Origin: Bifidobacterium cebidarum | Lineage (GTDB): Bacteria; Actinomycetota; Actinomycetes; Actinomycetales; Bifidobacteriaceae | Assembly (NCBI RefSeq): GCF_009193305.1 | Contig: NZ_WBVS01000002.1 | Coordinates: 272,773-336,772 of the forward strand | Reading direction: 5' to 3' | Length of the DNA: 64,000 nucleotides | Part shown: positions 46,365-54,738 of the stretch, in pieces | Numbering within the stretch: the stretch's first letter is position 1 | Layout: each line of letters begins with the position of its first letter | Notes under the pieces: model-generated | Databases searched by the model: none | What the model saw: the letters and a program-made list of their open reading frames with translations, nothing else | Told to the model about the DNA's origin: nothing | Translations under genes and position numbers: made by a program

Positions 46365-48233
46365 TTGACTGCGGAAGCTTCGGAACAAGATACGACAAGA
46401 ATCATGCAGGAAACCACAACGACCAGTAAGCCAAGTGGCGCTTCTGCTGACACCAAGCCGGCCACCCCATCTGGGGTGCCCGGCTCTTCGTCGTCTGTTC
46501 CAAAGTCTTCCGCTGATGAATCGTCCTCCTCGTACGACTATCCGCCAACCGCGGCATACGCACAATGGGCTGCGGTCAATACGGAAACCATCGGTCTGTT
46601 CGGTCCGAGACGTGACGATTTCTCCCAGCGCTACCATCTGACCCGCCGCAGCAAGATGAAGCGTCTGGCGCAAATCGTACGCATCGTCAACCAATTTGAC
46701 GCGCTCAAGGGCCTGACGCCGGTGAAAATGCGCCTGATGTTCGAGGCGCTTGGTCCCACGTTCGTCAAAGTGGGCCAGATCCTCTCCATGCGCTCCGAGA
46801 TTCTGCCGCAAAGCTTTTGCGACGAACTCGCCAAGCTGCGTGCGGACGCCGACCCGATGCCGTACGCCACCGTGCTGGATGTGTTGTCGGCCGAATACGG
46901 CCGCCCAGCCAGTGAGGTCTTCGAACATATCGACTTAAAGCCGTTGGGCTCGGCTTCCCTTGCGCAAGTGCATCGCGCCACGCTCAAAACCGGCGAAGAT
47001 GTAGCCGTCAAAGTGCAGCGCCCTGGCGTGCGCGAAACCATGGCGCAGGATGTGGCCATCATGCGCTCCATCGCCAAGGCCGCCACCAAAGTGATGAGCA
47101 ATTCGCAGATCGTCGATCTCAAAGGTGTGGTCGAGGAACTGTGGGATACCTTCGAATCGGAAACGGACTTCCTCGTCGAGGCGCGTAATCTCGCGGAATT
47201 CAAGCGTTTCGCCTCGCGATTCAAGTACATGGATTGCCCGACGCCATACCCAGACCTATGCACCGAGCATGTGGTGGTCATGGACTACGTGGACGGCATC
47301 TCGGTTTCGCATGCCGGTGAACTGGTGGCCGCTGGGTATGACCTCAAAGATATCGGCACCAAACTCGTCGACAATTACGCCACCCAGATTCTGGATGACG
47401 GCTTCTTCCATGCCGACCCGCACCCGGGCAACATCATCATCCGCGGCGGGCAGATCGTGCTCATCGATCTTGGCATGACCGGCCGGCTTGACGCCAAGAC
47501 CCGCGCGGTGATGAAAGACATGATCTTCGCCGTGGCCAAGCAGAACTCGCCGGAATTGGCGGATGGACTGTTGCGTTTCGCCGGCACGGAAGCGGACCCG
47601 GCCGACTATCCGTCGTTGCTCGCTGACCTGGACGTGATCGTCAAGGAATACGGCACCGTGGACCTGAAAGACCTGGATTTGGCGGCGTTCATCACCGCGC
47701 TGACTTCGCTGGCACAGCGCCACGGCATCGAGGTGCCCAGTTCCATCACCACCGTGGGGCGTGCGCTGGTCACGTTGGAAGGACTCTTGGACGAGTTCAT
47801 TCCGGACGTGAACATGATCGAGATCATCTCCCAGCACATCGCCACCTCCAAAACCACCAGCCAAGCCGTCAAAGACGAGCTCAAGGACCTCGGCGTCGAA
47901 AGCCATGTGGCCCTGCACAGCGCGTTGGATGCCATGAGCGAGCTCAATGTGGCCGCCCGCATGCTGACCCGTGGCCAGCTGCGTATGAACATGGAACTTG
48001 TCGGCTCGCAAGAGCCCTTCCAACTGCTGTCCGACATGGTGAACCGACTGACGATGGCCCTGATTGTGGTAGGCCTGTTCATCGGCTCGTCCATTGTGTA
48101 TTACGCCGGCATGAAACCGATTATCTTCGGTATTCCGATTGTGGGCTTCCTCGGCTATGTGGTGGCGTTCGTGCTCGGTGTCTGGATCGTCATCGACATC
48201 TACCTGAAGGGCCGCAAAGCCAAGAAGCGCTAG
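46365..48233 (+). CDS. ABC1/UbiB (AarF)-family atypical protein kinase
   Basis: This 622-aa kinase-like protein has the ABC1 KxGQ motif (FVKVGQILSMRSEILP), the nucleotide-binding ALAS-like loop LGSASLAQVHRA, the lysine VAVKVQRPGV, catalytic HADPHPGN and the metal site LIDLGM, so ATP binding should be intact. Two C-terminal helices (about 560-615) anchor it to the membrane. In organisms with quinones it promotes ubiquinone synthesis, but bifidobacteria lack respiratory quinones, so another lipid-related role is likely. The first 60 residues are Ser/Thr/Pro-rich. The start is uncertain: TTG 46365 or ATG 46404. Confidence 0.88.
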   Translation: MTAEASEQDTTRIMQETTTTSKPSGASADTKPATPSGVPGSSSSVPKSSADESSSSYDYPPTAAYAQWAAVNTETIGLFGPRRDDFSQRYHLTRRSKMKRLAQIVRIVNQFDALKGLTPVKMRLMFEALGPTFVKVGQILSMRSEILPQSFCDELAKLRADADPMPYATVLDVLSAEYGRPASEVFEHIDLKPLGSASLAQVHRATLKTGEDVAVKVQRPGVRETMAQDVAIMRSIAKAATKVMSNSQIVDLKGVVEELWDTFESETDFLVEARNLAEFKRFASRFKYMDCPTPYPDLCTEHVVVMDYVDGISVSHAGELVAAGYDLKDIGTKLVDNYATQILDDGFFHADPHPGNIIIRGGQIVLIDLGMTGRLDAKTRAVMKDMIFAVAKQNSPELADGLLRFAGTEADPADYPSLLADLDVIVKEYGTVDLKDLDLAAFITALTSLAQRHGIEVPSSITTVGRALVTLEGLLDEFIPDVNMIEIISQHIATSKTTSQAVKDELKDLGVESHVALHSALDAMSELNVAARMLTRGQLRMNMELVGSQEPFQLLSDMVNRLTMALIVVGLFIGSSIVYYAGMKPIIFGIPIVGFLGYVVAFVLGVWIVIDIYLKGRKAKKR

Positions 48234-48262
48234 TCGCCAAAACCTTTCATTTTCCTCGCTGA

Positions 48263-48405
48263 CAACATGTTTAATGCTATGTTGCCAAAGTTGCCGCATG
48301 CGTGTTGAGATTATTTGATACCGATAAAAGAAATAATTGCAATGAACCTAAGAAACGCCGGAATATAAGCTATTTTGGCGTTTTAATTTGACTTTATACC
48401 GGTAT
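48263..48405. promoter_or_regulatory. Hairpin and LacI operators upstream of the MFS gene
   Basis: The palindrome ATACCGGTAT sits at 48396-48405 inside TTTATACCGGTATCAAA. A degenerate copy TTTGATACCGATAAAA is at 48314-48329. A small CAACAT/ATGTTG hairpin is at 48263-48284. The operators match those near the LacI and alpha-galactosidase genes. Confidence 0.75.
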
Positions 48406-48544
48406 CAAAATATAGTTTCTCATGACAACGGAGAACGAGGTCGGCAAGGACGGCGAGCAGTCCAAACCAGTTCAGCCTAATTCGTCCACCACCAACGTCA
48501 GCACCAACCGACGGTGCGTACAACCACAGAGAAAAAGGAAACCT

Positions 48545-49762
48545 ATGTCATCCACAACGAAGAAGGATGTCAACAGCCTCTCGGTGATCTTGCCGATGCT
48601 GTCCATATCGCTGTTCCTCACCAGCTACAGCGTTGTCAACGGTGTTATTCCGCAGTTGGGCCGTGCCCTCAACGTCGATAACACGTCCGCGGAGCTGCTC
48701 TCCACCACGCCTTCGCTGACCGCGTTGGCCACGCTGCTCATCAGCCCGGCACTTGCACGCTTCTTTGGCCTGAAGAAGGTCATCGGCGCCGGTCTGTTCC
48801 TGGTGGGCATCACCGCATTTGTGCCGATGTTCGCCACCAACTTCGCCGTGGTCATGGCCGCGCGTGTGCTCTTCGGCATGGGTCTTGGCCTCTACAACTC
48901 GCTGGCCATCACCCTGATTCAGATGCTGTATTCCGGCAATCGCCGCGCTACGTTGCTCGGCATCCGCGGCGCCACCGAAAACCTCGGCCAGGCCATCATG
49001 ACCGCACTGGTCTCCGTGTTCGTGCTCATCGCCGGCTGGCAGGGCGCCTTCATCGTTTACCTGTTCGCGTTCCCGGTCCTCATCTGGTTCTGGCTGCGCG
49101 TTCCGGATGTGCACCTCGACAAGTCCGGCGCTTCCGACATGGAAGCCGAGGAGAACGTCAACATCTACCCTGAGCAGACCAGCCCCATCCTCGGCGCGTT
49201 CTGCGTGTGCGCCGCGCTCTACATGGTGTTCTTCAACGCCATCAACGTACGTTTCGCTGAAATCGCACAGAAGATTCTGAACGACCCCCACCATGATTCG
49301 TCCGTGATCATCTCCGTGGGTATCCTGTTCGCCGTGGTTGCCGGCTTTGTCTATGGCTTCCTGGAGAAGAAGTTCGGCGACAACACCTACTACATCGGCA
49401 TGGGCGTCTACTTCCTCGGCAGCTTGCTGGTCTCCCTTGCCGGCACCAACTACGCCGTACTGGTCATCGGCTTCTTCCTGTTCAACTTCCCCGGCCCGAT
49501 TCTCGGACCGTTCCTGTGCAACCGCATCCCGAAGTACGCCAAGAAGAGCTCCCAGGCTTTCTGGTCCACGATGATCATCCTGTCCTTCCACGTCGGTGTG
49601 TTCGTCTCCCCGCTGGCTATGAGGGCGGTCACGATGATTACCGGTTCCACCGATCCGGCCGCTCCGTTCCCGTGGTTCACCGCCGGCTTCGCCATCATGA
49701 TCGTCGCAGTGTTGGCATGGCAGCTGACCCACAAGAAGAACGCTCAGCCTGCTCTGGCCTGA
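48545..49762 (+). CDS. MFS transporter of the galactoside cluster
   Basis: This 405-aa major facilitator permease has 12 helices and the family loop 2-3 motif around LARFFGLKKVIGAG. It carries no diagnostic substrate signature. ATG 48545 follows AAAAAGGAAACCT; the preceding in-frame codons back to 48422 look like leader rather than protein. The upstream region holds ATACCGGTAT operators shared with the adjacent LacI and the GH36 gene, so galactoside uptake or sugar efflux is likely. An intrinsic terminator follows the stop. Confidence 0.87.
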   Translation: MSSTTKKDVNSLSVILPMLSISLFLTSYSVVNGVIPQLGRALNVDNTSAELLSTTPSLTALATLLISPALARFFGLKKVIGAGLFLVGITAFVPMFATNFAVVMAARVLFGMGLGLYNSLAITLIQMLYSGNRRATLLGIRGATENLGQAIMTALVSVFVLIAGWQGAFIVYLFAFPVLIWFWLRVPDVHLDKSGASDMEAEENVNIYPEQTSPILGAFCVCAALYMVFFNAINVRFAEIAQKILNDPHHDSSVIISVGILFAVVAGFVYGFLEKKFGDNTYYIGMGVYFLGSLLVSLAGTNYAVLVIGFFLFNFPGPILGPFLCNRIPKYAKKSSQAFWSTMIILSFHVGVFVSPLAMRAVTMITGSTDPAAPFPWFTAGFAIMIVAVLAWQLTHKKNAQPALA

Positions 49763-49790
49763 TTGCAACCATTACTCTAGCCTGAGTTCC

Positions 49791-49819
49791 AAGCGCCCCC
49801 AATCACGGGGCGCTTTTTT
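49791..49819 (+). terminator. Intrinsic terminator after the MFS gene
   Basis: AAGCGCCCC (49791-49799) pairs with GGGGCGCTT (49807-49815), and the T-run continues to 49819. It lies 28 bp after the stop. Confidence 0.92.
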
Positions 49820-49831
49820 GTACCGGTATAC
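49819..49831. promoter_or_regulatory. LacI operator upstream of its own gene
   Basis: TGTACCGGTATACA overlaps the end of the terminator, about 120 bp upstream of the lacI start at 49949. It matches the ATACCGGTAT sites of the cluster and suggests autoregulation. Confidence 0.65.
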
Positions 49832-49948
49832 ATTGGTATGACGGTTTGCGTAGAATAAAGCGCGCGGAACAAGAGCCATGTCGGCTCTCCGTGTGCGATG
49901 TACAAGTGCTTGGCTGTAACGATAGCCAAGCCGAGGAAGGGGTAAAGC

Positions 49949-50980
49949 ATGCCCAGAACGAAACGAGGCAGTGCGCCTTCCATCCGCGACGTGGCGGCGG
50001 TTGCCAATGTGTCGGTGCCCACGATGTCGCGATATCTGAAGGATCCCAGCCGGGTCAGCGAGAAAAAACGTGTGGCCATCGCGGCGGCCATCGAAAAGCT
50101 GAACTATCGGCCGAATCCCATCGCCCGCGCGCTCGCTCTCGATATGAGCGAATCCATTGCCGTGATGTCCGCCGATACCAGGCTCTATGGCCGCACGCAG
50201 ACCTTCTATGGCATTGAGCGCAAGGCTCAGGAAATCGGCTATCCGACTACGATTTATGTGCTTGATTCGCGTGGCGGCGATTGGATGCTGGGCAGTGTGC
50301 GGTCCTGCTTGGATCGTAGCCCGGCCGGTGTGATTCTGATCGATTACGATCGTCTGACAGACAGTGTGGTCTCCCATATCCCAGCCACGATGCCGATGGT
50401 GATTATCGGCGGTCCGCGCCATGAGGATCGTGCCCAGATTCAACTGTGTGAATATGACAGTGCCTACACGATGACCAAGCATCTGCTGGCTTTGGACCAC
50501 GCGACCGTGCACTATGTGTCGGTGCCTTCCGATGTGGATGCGCGTGAGGATGGTTGGCGTATGGCATTAAGCGACGCGCATGTTCCGGCTCCGGCGCCGA
50601 TTGCCACGTCGTGGGATGCCGAAGAAGCCGTCGCCATCGGTCGGCAACTCGGCGAAGACGAGAGCGTCACCGCTATCTTCGCCGGTAATGATGAAATTGC
50701 GATGGGCGTGATGCGAGGCCTTGCTTTGGCTGGTAAACGCGTGCCAGATGATGTGATTGTGGCCGGATTCGATGACCATACCCTTTCTAGGGTGTGGAAT
50801 CCGCCGCTGACTACGATTCGTCAGCATTTCGACAGGGCCGGTGAGCATGCGGTGTCTATGCTCAAGCAGCAGATTGACGATGTAGTAAACAATCGTCCAC
50901 GCGGTGAGGCGTGGACGATGTTCGATCAGATCGCCGGTGAATTGGTGGAGCGCGAATCCACCGGAACGGTTTTCCTCTAA
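49949..50980 (+). CDS. LacI-family regulator of the galactoside cluster
   Basis: This 343-aa repressor has the LacI helix-turn-helix (SIRDVAAVANVSVPTMSRYLKD, about 11-32), the hinge, and the sugar-binding domain with IFAGNDEIAMGVMRGL and AGFDDHTLSRVWNPPLTTI, typical of galactose/raffinose-type regulators. ATG 49949 follows GAGGAAGGGGTAAAGC. It stands between the MFS gene and the convergent GH36 gene. All three have ATACCGGTAT-like operators in their upstream regions, so it probably represses all of them in the absence of an alpha-galactoside or derived sugar. Confidence 0.9.
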   Translation: MPRTKRGSAPSIRDVAAVANVSVPTMSRYLKDPSRVSEKKRVAIAAAIEKLNYRPNPIARALALDMSESIAVMSADTRLYGRTQTFYGIERKAQEIGYPTTIYVLDSRGGDWMLGSVRSCLDRSPAGVILIDYDRLTDSVVSHIPATMPMVIIGGPRHEDRAQIQLCEYDSAYTMTKHLLALDHATVHYVSVPSDVDAREDGWRMALSDAHVPAPAPIATSWDAEEAVAIGRQLGEDESVTAIFAGNDEIAMGVMRGLALAGKRVPDDVIVAGFDDHTLSRVWNPPLTTIRQHFDRAGEHAVSMLKQQIDDVVNNRPRGEAWTMFDQIAGELVERESTGTVFL

Positions 50981-51017
50981 CCTATCGCTTGGATTCAGGG
51001 GACCGTGTTCCGGTGCG

Positions 51018-53234
51018 CTAAGCTCGCGTCACCTCGATGAGCACGGCGTGCTCAGGCGCAAGCTGCGGCGGGCGAATGCCCCACTGGGTGAGTGTGGTGC
51101 CATCCACCACCGCGCCTTCATCGGTCCACCAGCTGAGTGCCGTACGGCAGTTCGGGCTGAATTCATCCTTATAACGGCTCGTACCTCCAAGTGGGCGAAT
51201 ACGGTAGCATGCTGCATTATCCAGTCCAGGCAGTCTCACGAGACCATATGGGTAATCCTGAGAGGAAGCAACTGCGGCGAATCGGAACACCGCGCGTGAG
51301 CGATCCGGGGCAACCAAGCCGTCAACACGAATAGCCGGATCCGCCGAATCCGCATGGACGAGGACGCCCTGAGGGATGTCTGCTCGGCGTTGCTTGTACA
51401 AGTCCACCCAGCTCTTCAGCTGTGCGAAATCCGCATCGTTCAGTTTCATGATGTTCCATTCGATGCCGAGATGTCCGAAGAATGCCATCGATGCGCGCAT
51501 GGTCAGCGACGTGGCGCGGCGGGTCGCATGGTTGGGAGACTCGGAAATATGCTCGCCGATCATCTCAGGCGGCACCAAGAGCGACGTGCCGCGCTGAATA
51601 TCGGCACGCTCCACCGGATCGGTGCAATCCGAAGCCCATACACGACTGCACCGAGCCAATACGCCGGCATCGATGCGACCGCCGCCGGAGGAGCAGGATT
51701 CGATTTCCAGTCCGGGGTGGCGTTCGCGCAGATGGTCAACAATCGCGTAGAACGCCTCGGTCTGCTGATGCACACCCGGATGGCCGGATGCGGGGGAAAT
51801 GGGCTCGGTGAGGAAACGGTTATGATCCCACTTGATGTAATCGATATGGTATTCGCTCACGAGTACGTCAATCGCATGCTCCACATAGGCTGCGGCGGCA
51901 GGATTCGTCAGATCGATGACCTGCTGCGCGCGCGACGCCATCGGCAGACGTTCACTGTTCGGAGCCAGCATCCAATCAGGGTGGGCACGTGCCACATCGG
52001 AATCCGGGCTAATCATCTCGGGCTCGAACCAAAGGCCGAATTCCATGCCCAGATCGTGCACATGATGGGCCACGGTTCCCAGGCCCTCCGGCCACAACGT
52101 GGGGTCTACCTGCCAATCGCCAAGCGCCTTGGTGTCGTCGCGGCGACCCTTGAACCAGCCATCGTCGATGACGAATCGTTCCACGCCGACTTCTGCGGCG
52201 CGATCGGCCAGAGCGATGACCTTGCCCTCGCTTTGCGCGAAGTACATGGCCTCCCAGGTATTGAGCATCACCGGGCGAGGCTTGGCAAGCTCCGGATGCA
52301 GTGCGCGCAGATAGGCATGGAATTTCGCGGAAACCTCGTTCAATCCCTCGCCGACGCCAACGAGCAGACGTGGCGCATGATAGGTCGCGCCCTGCGCCAA
52401 TTCGATCTCGCCCATATAGGGCAGTTCGCCGCCGCCGATGACGCCATGCGTATATGGTGTACGTTCGATGAACGTGGTGGAGTTGCCGCTGAAGGCCACA
52501 TGAGCGGAAATAACCAGACCGTGCTCGAAGCCGAAGCCGCGCTCGCCGGCGGTCAGCAGGGTTGTGGCGTTGAAATTCGGACGGCCCATGCGCGATTCCT
52601 TGGCGAATACGCCTTCGGTCAGTGCCTGACGCTGCAAGGCGCGTTCGCGCAGGTGGTGCCCGGTGCAGGATTCGACTTCCGAGACCTGCGGCGGCAGTGG
52701 CACGACTGGGGTAAGCCGGTTGACGGCCAGCGGGGATTTACCGGTGTTGGTCAGGGCGGTGTCTATGTGCAGGAGTCCTTCTGGGCCGATTTCGATGGTC
52801 GTGTCCACGGCGATGCCCGCTTGCTGATCAGTGGCATTGAGGGTGACGGCATTGCTGGTGTGCTGGGAATGGGTCACGGTAAGCGCGGGAAAAAGTTCCA
52901 CGCCGTTACGCGCCACTTGTATCGCCGGAGCGCCGGTCCATCCTTCGGCCTGCGTGGGCAGGATGGATGGCATCTCGCCAACTTGCAGTCCGGCATCAAG
53001 TGTCTGTGGGAATTGCGGGTCGGTGCTTGCGGCGTCGGCATTGGTCGGTCCGCTTGTTGTGGATGCCGGGGCCTGGGCCAGTGTGCGAGCGCTTCGTGTG
53101 ATGGAGACAATGCGGGGAAGACGGCCCTCGCTGAATCCTAATGTGACATGGGTCGCCAAACCGGTTGGCGGGATAGTGGTATTGCCATCAGGAGCCTGCA
53201 TCGGCTGGTCGATGGCGATAGTGGTCATCTGCAT
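51018..53234 (-). CDS. GH36 alpha-galactosidase
   Basis: This 738-aa enzyme releases galactose from raffinose-family sugars or other alpha-galactosides. It has the GH36 N-terminal beta-sandwich, a (beta/alpha)8 barrel and a C-terminal beta domain. The catalytic nucleophile fits Asp470 in YIKWDHNR and the acid/base Asp536 in VWASDCTDP. The motif LNTWEAMYF and the barrel segment FVIDDGWF are conserved. No signal peptide, so it is intracellular. I prefer ATG 53234 because GAGGT lies six bases upstream; ATG 53240 abuts it. The operator ATACCGGTAT lies at 53285. Confidence 0.93.
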   Translation of the reverse strand: MQMTTIAIDQPMQAPDGNTTIPPTGLATHVTLGFSEGRLPRIVSITRSARTLAQAPASTTSGPTNADAASTDPQFPQTLDAGLQVGEMPSILPTQAEGWTGAPAIQVARNGVELFPALTVTHSQHTSNAVTLNATDQQAGIAVDTTIEIGPEGLLHIDTALTNTGKSPLAVNRLTPVVPLPPQVSEVESCTGHHLRERALQRQALTEGVFAKESRMGRPNFNATTLLTAGERGFGFEHGLVISAHVAFSGNSTTFIERTPYTHGVIGGGELPYMGEIELAQGATYHAPRLLVGVGEGLNEVSAKFHAYLRALHPELAKPRPVMLNTWEAMYFAQSEGKVIALADRAAEVGVERFVIDDGWFKGRRDDTKALGDWQVDPTLWPEGLGTVAHHVHDLGMEFGLWFEPEMISPDSDVARAHPDWMLAPNSERLPMASRAQQVIDLTNPAAAAYVEHAIDVLVSEYHIDYIKWDHNRFLTEPISPASGHPGVHQQTEAFYAIVDHLRERHPGLEIESCSSGGGRIDAGVLARCSRVWASDCTDPVERADIQRGTSLLVPPEMIGEHISESPNHATRRATSLTMRASMAFFGHLGIEWNIMKLNDADFAQLKSWVDLYKQRRADIPQGVLVHADSADPAIRVDGLVAPDRSRAVFRFAAVASSQDYPYGLVRLPGLDNAACYRIRPLGGTSRYKDEFSPNCRTALSWWTDEGAVVDGTTLTQWGIRPPQLAPEHAVLIEVTRA

Positions 53235-53240
53235 GTGCAT

Positions 53241-53508
53241 ACCTCGTTGTTATGGGTGATAACGAGGACCATCATATAAGATTTATACCGGTATCACAAT
53301 CTGAAAACGAATAAATATCAATATTGATTGTATAAAGATGATACCGGTTTAACTTTCGTGGGAAAAACAGGCTGCGCAATGCCTTTGCTGATTGCATGCT
53401 CAGCCAAGCAAAATCTGCGGTGGTGTCGGCTGTGGCATTCGTATGGCTGCCAACTGCCGTGATGGCTTTTCGATTACCGGCGGCATCCGAGATTGTGGAT
53501 CGTCGAAG
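53241..53508. promoter_or_regulatory. Promoter region of the alpha-galactosidase gene with two operators
   Basis: A perfect ATACCGGTAT at 53285-53294 and a second ATACCGGTTT at 53341-53350 flank an AT-rich stretch that fits a minus-strand promoter. The rest, up to the end of the next LacI gene, holds nothing else recognised. Confidence 0.7.
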
Positions 53509-54558
53509 TTAGCCCTGCCGCTCGTAGATGCGGCCGGTGCTTTCGAGCGCGGTGCGCCGCCGAGGTTCGGTGGATTCGCGCACGATCATCGGGCACTCGA
53601 TTTTGGTCACGCCATGGTGGGGCCGGCCCGCCAGCGCATCCAAAAGGAACTGTGCGGATGTCCTGCCGATCATCGTGATGTTGTTGTCGAATGTGGTCAA
53701 CGTGGGATGCGCGTTCGAAGCGAAAACGAACCAATTGTCATGCCCGATGATGGCAACGTCCTGCGGCACACGTTTGCCGATGGCGGCGAGTCCGCGGGCG
53801 GCGCCGCGCGCAATCTCGTCGCTGAGACAGTAGATCGCATCCAGATGAGGATGCTGTTCCACCAGGAGTTTGGCCGCGCGCTCGCCCCATTCCTCGCTCC
53901 ACGCGTCGAACAGCACTGCAATCGGACGGAAGTCATACAGAATGAACGTACGTTGCGCACCCAGCACGCGATCTTTCGCCGCCTGGAAATCTTCGGGACC
54001 GGCGATGATTGCGATGTATCGACGGCCGATACTCAGCAGATATTCGATGGCCTGTGCTCCGGCACCGATGTTGTCGCAGACAATGCTGCAATCATTGGGA
54101 TCGCGCGAAGGGTCATACGCATAAATAACCGGTAGGCCCATCGTGGTGCGCGGGTCGAGCGGTGGGCGTGAATTGGTGGTATTGCCCACCACAATCAATC
54201 CATCCACGCCATGGGCGGCCAATCGATCGATATGACTTTTCTCCAGTGCTGGCCGACCATGTGAACTCATCAGCAATGCCGCGTGGTTCGAGGCGCCCAG
54301 CGTATTCTCCGCTCCGGTCAAGAGCGGCAAAGCGAAACGGCCGTTGTAATCGGAAGTAATCAAGCCGATAAGTCCTGAACGCTTGTGGCGATTGTGCGTA
54401 TGCGTGGATCTGCGGTAGCCGAGCTGATCGGCGGCTTTCATCACCTCGCGTTGCGTCGCGGCAGAGATGCGGTCGGTGTTATTCAGTGCTTTAGAGGCGG
54501 TGGCCACGGAAACATTGGCGAGCGCCGCCACGTCGGCAAGGGTTGGTTTGCGGCTCAT
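53509..54558 (-). CDS. LacI-family regulator of the beta-arabinofuranoside cluster
   Basis: This 349-aa repressor has the LacI helix-turn-helix TLADVAALANVSVATASKALNN (about 5-26) and the periplasmic-binding-like sugar domain. The start ATG 54558 follows AGGGCCC. It is divergent from the GH127 gene with a 180-bp shared region containing the palindrome ATGCGAAA-TT-TTTCGCAT at 54571-54588, so it should repress itself and the GH127-GPH genes. The ligand is presumably an L-arabinose-containing oligosaccharide. Confidence 0.9.
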   Translation of the reverse strand: MSRKPTLADVAALANVSVATASKALNNTDRISAATQREVMKAADQLGYRRSTHTHNRHKRSGLIGLITSDYNGRFALPLLTGAENTLGASNHAALLMSSHGRPALEKSHIDRLAAHGVDGLIVVGNTTNSRPPLDPRTTMGLPVIYAYDPSRDPNDCSIVCDNIGAGAQAIEYLLSIGRRYIAIIAGPEDFQAAKDRVLGAQRTFILYDFRPIAVLFDAWSEEWGERAAKLLVEQHPHLDAIYCLSDEIARGAARGLAAIGKRVPQDVAIIGHDNWFVFASNAHPTLTTFDNNITMIGRTSAQFLLDALAGRPHHGVTKIECPMIVRESTEPRRRTALESTGRIYERQG

Positions 54559-54570
54559 GGGCCCTACGTT

Positions 54571-54588
54571 ATGCGAAATTTTTCGCAT
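54571..54588. promoter_or_regulatory. Palindromic LacI operator
   Basis: ATGCGAAA and TTTCGCAT flank TT and form an exact palindrome around the centre. It is 13 bp upstream of the lacI start and 150 bp upstream of GH127. Confidence 0.75.
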
Positions 54589-54650
54589 TCGCAAGACCCG
54601 GATTCGCGGACGAACAAGAGCTCATACCATCAACAATGCAAGTGGTCAGA

Positions 54651-54688
54651 ACGTGAAAATCGGTCGGCAATGCAGCCTATTTTCACGT
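54651..54688. other. 10-bp inverted repeat in the GH127 leader
   Basis: ACGTGAAAAT (54651-54660) and ATTTTCACGT (54679-54688) are exact reverse complements across 18 bp. It may be a second regulator site or a leader hairpin near the GH127 promoter. Confidence 0.5.
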
Positions 54689-54738
54689 CGAAAAAATCGT
54701 AGTAATCAGCAGTACCTACAGTGTGGAAAGGACGAACC

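Noticed and set aside
48422..48544. N-terminal extension of the MFS transporter from ATG 48422
   Set aside because: The 41 residues are polar and lack bias, there is no ribosome site at 48422, and AAAAAGGAAACCT precedes ATG 48545.
51354..53141. Plus-strand 595-residue frame opposite the GH36 gene
   Set aside because: It is a shadow of the alpha-galactosidase coding sequence; codon bias and catalytic motifs support only the minus strand.
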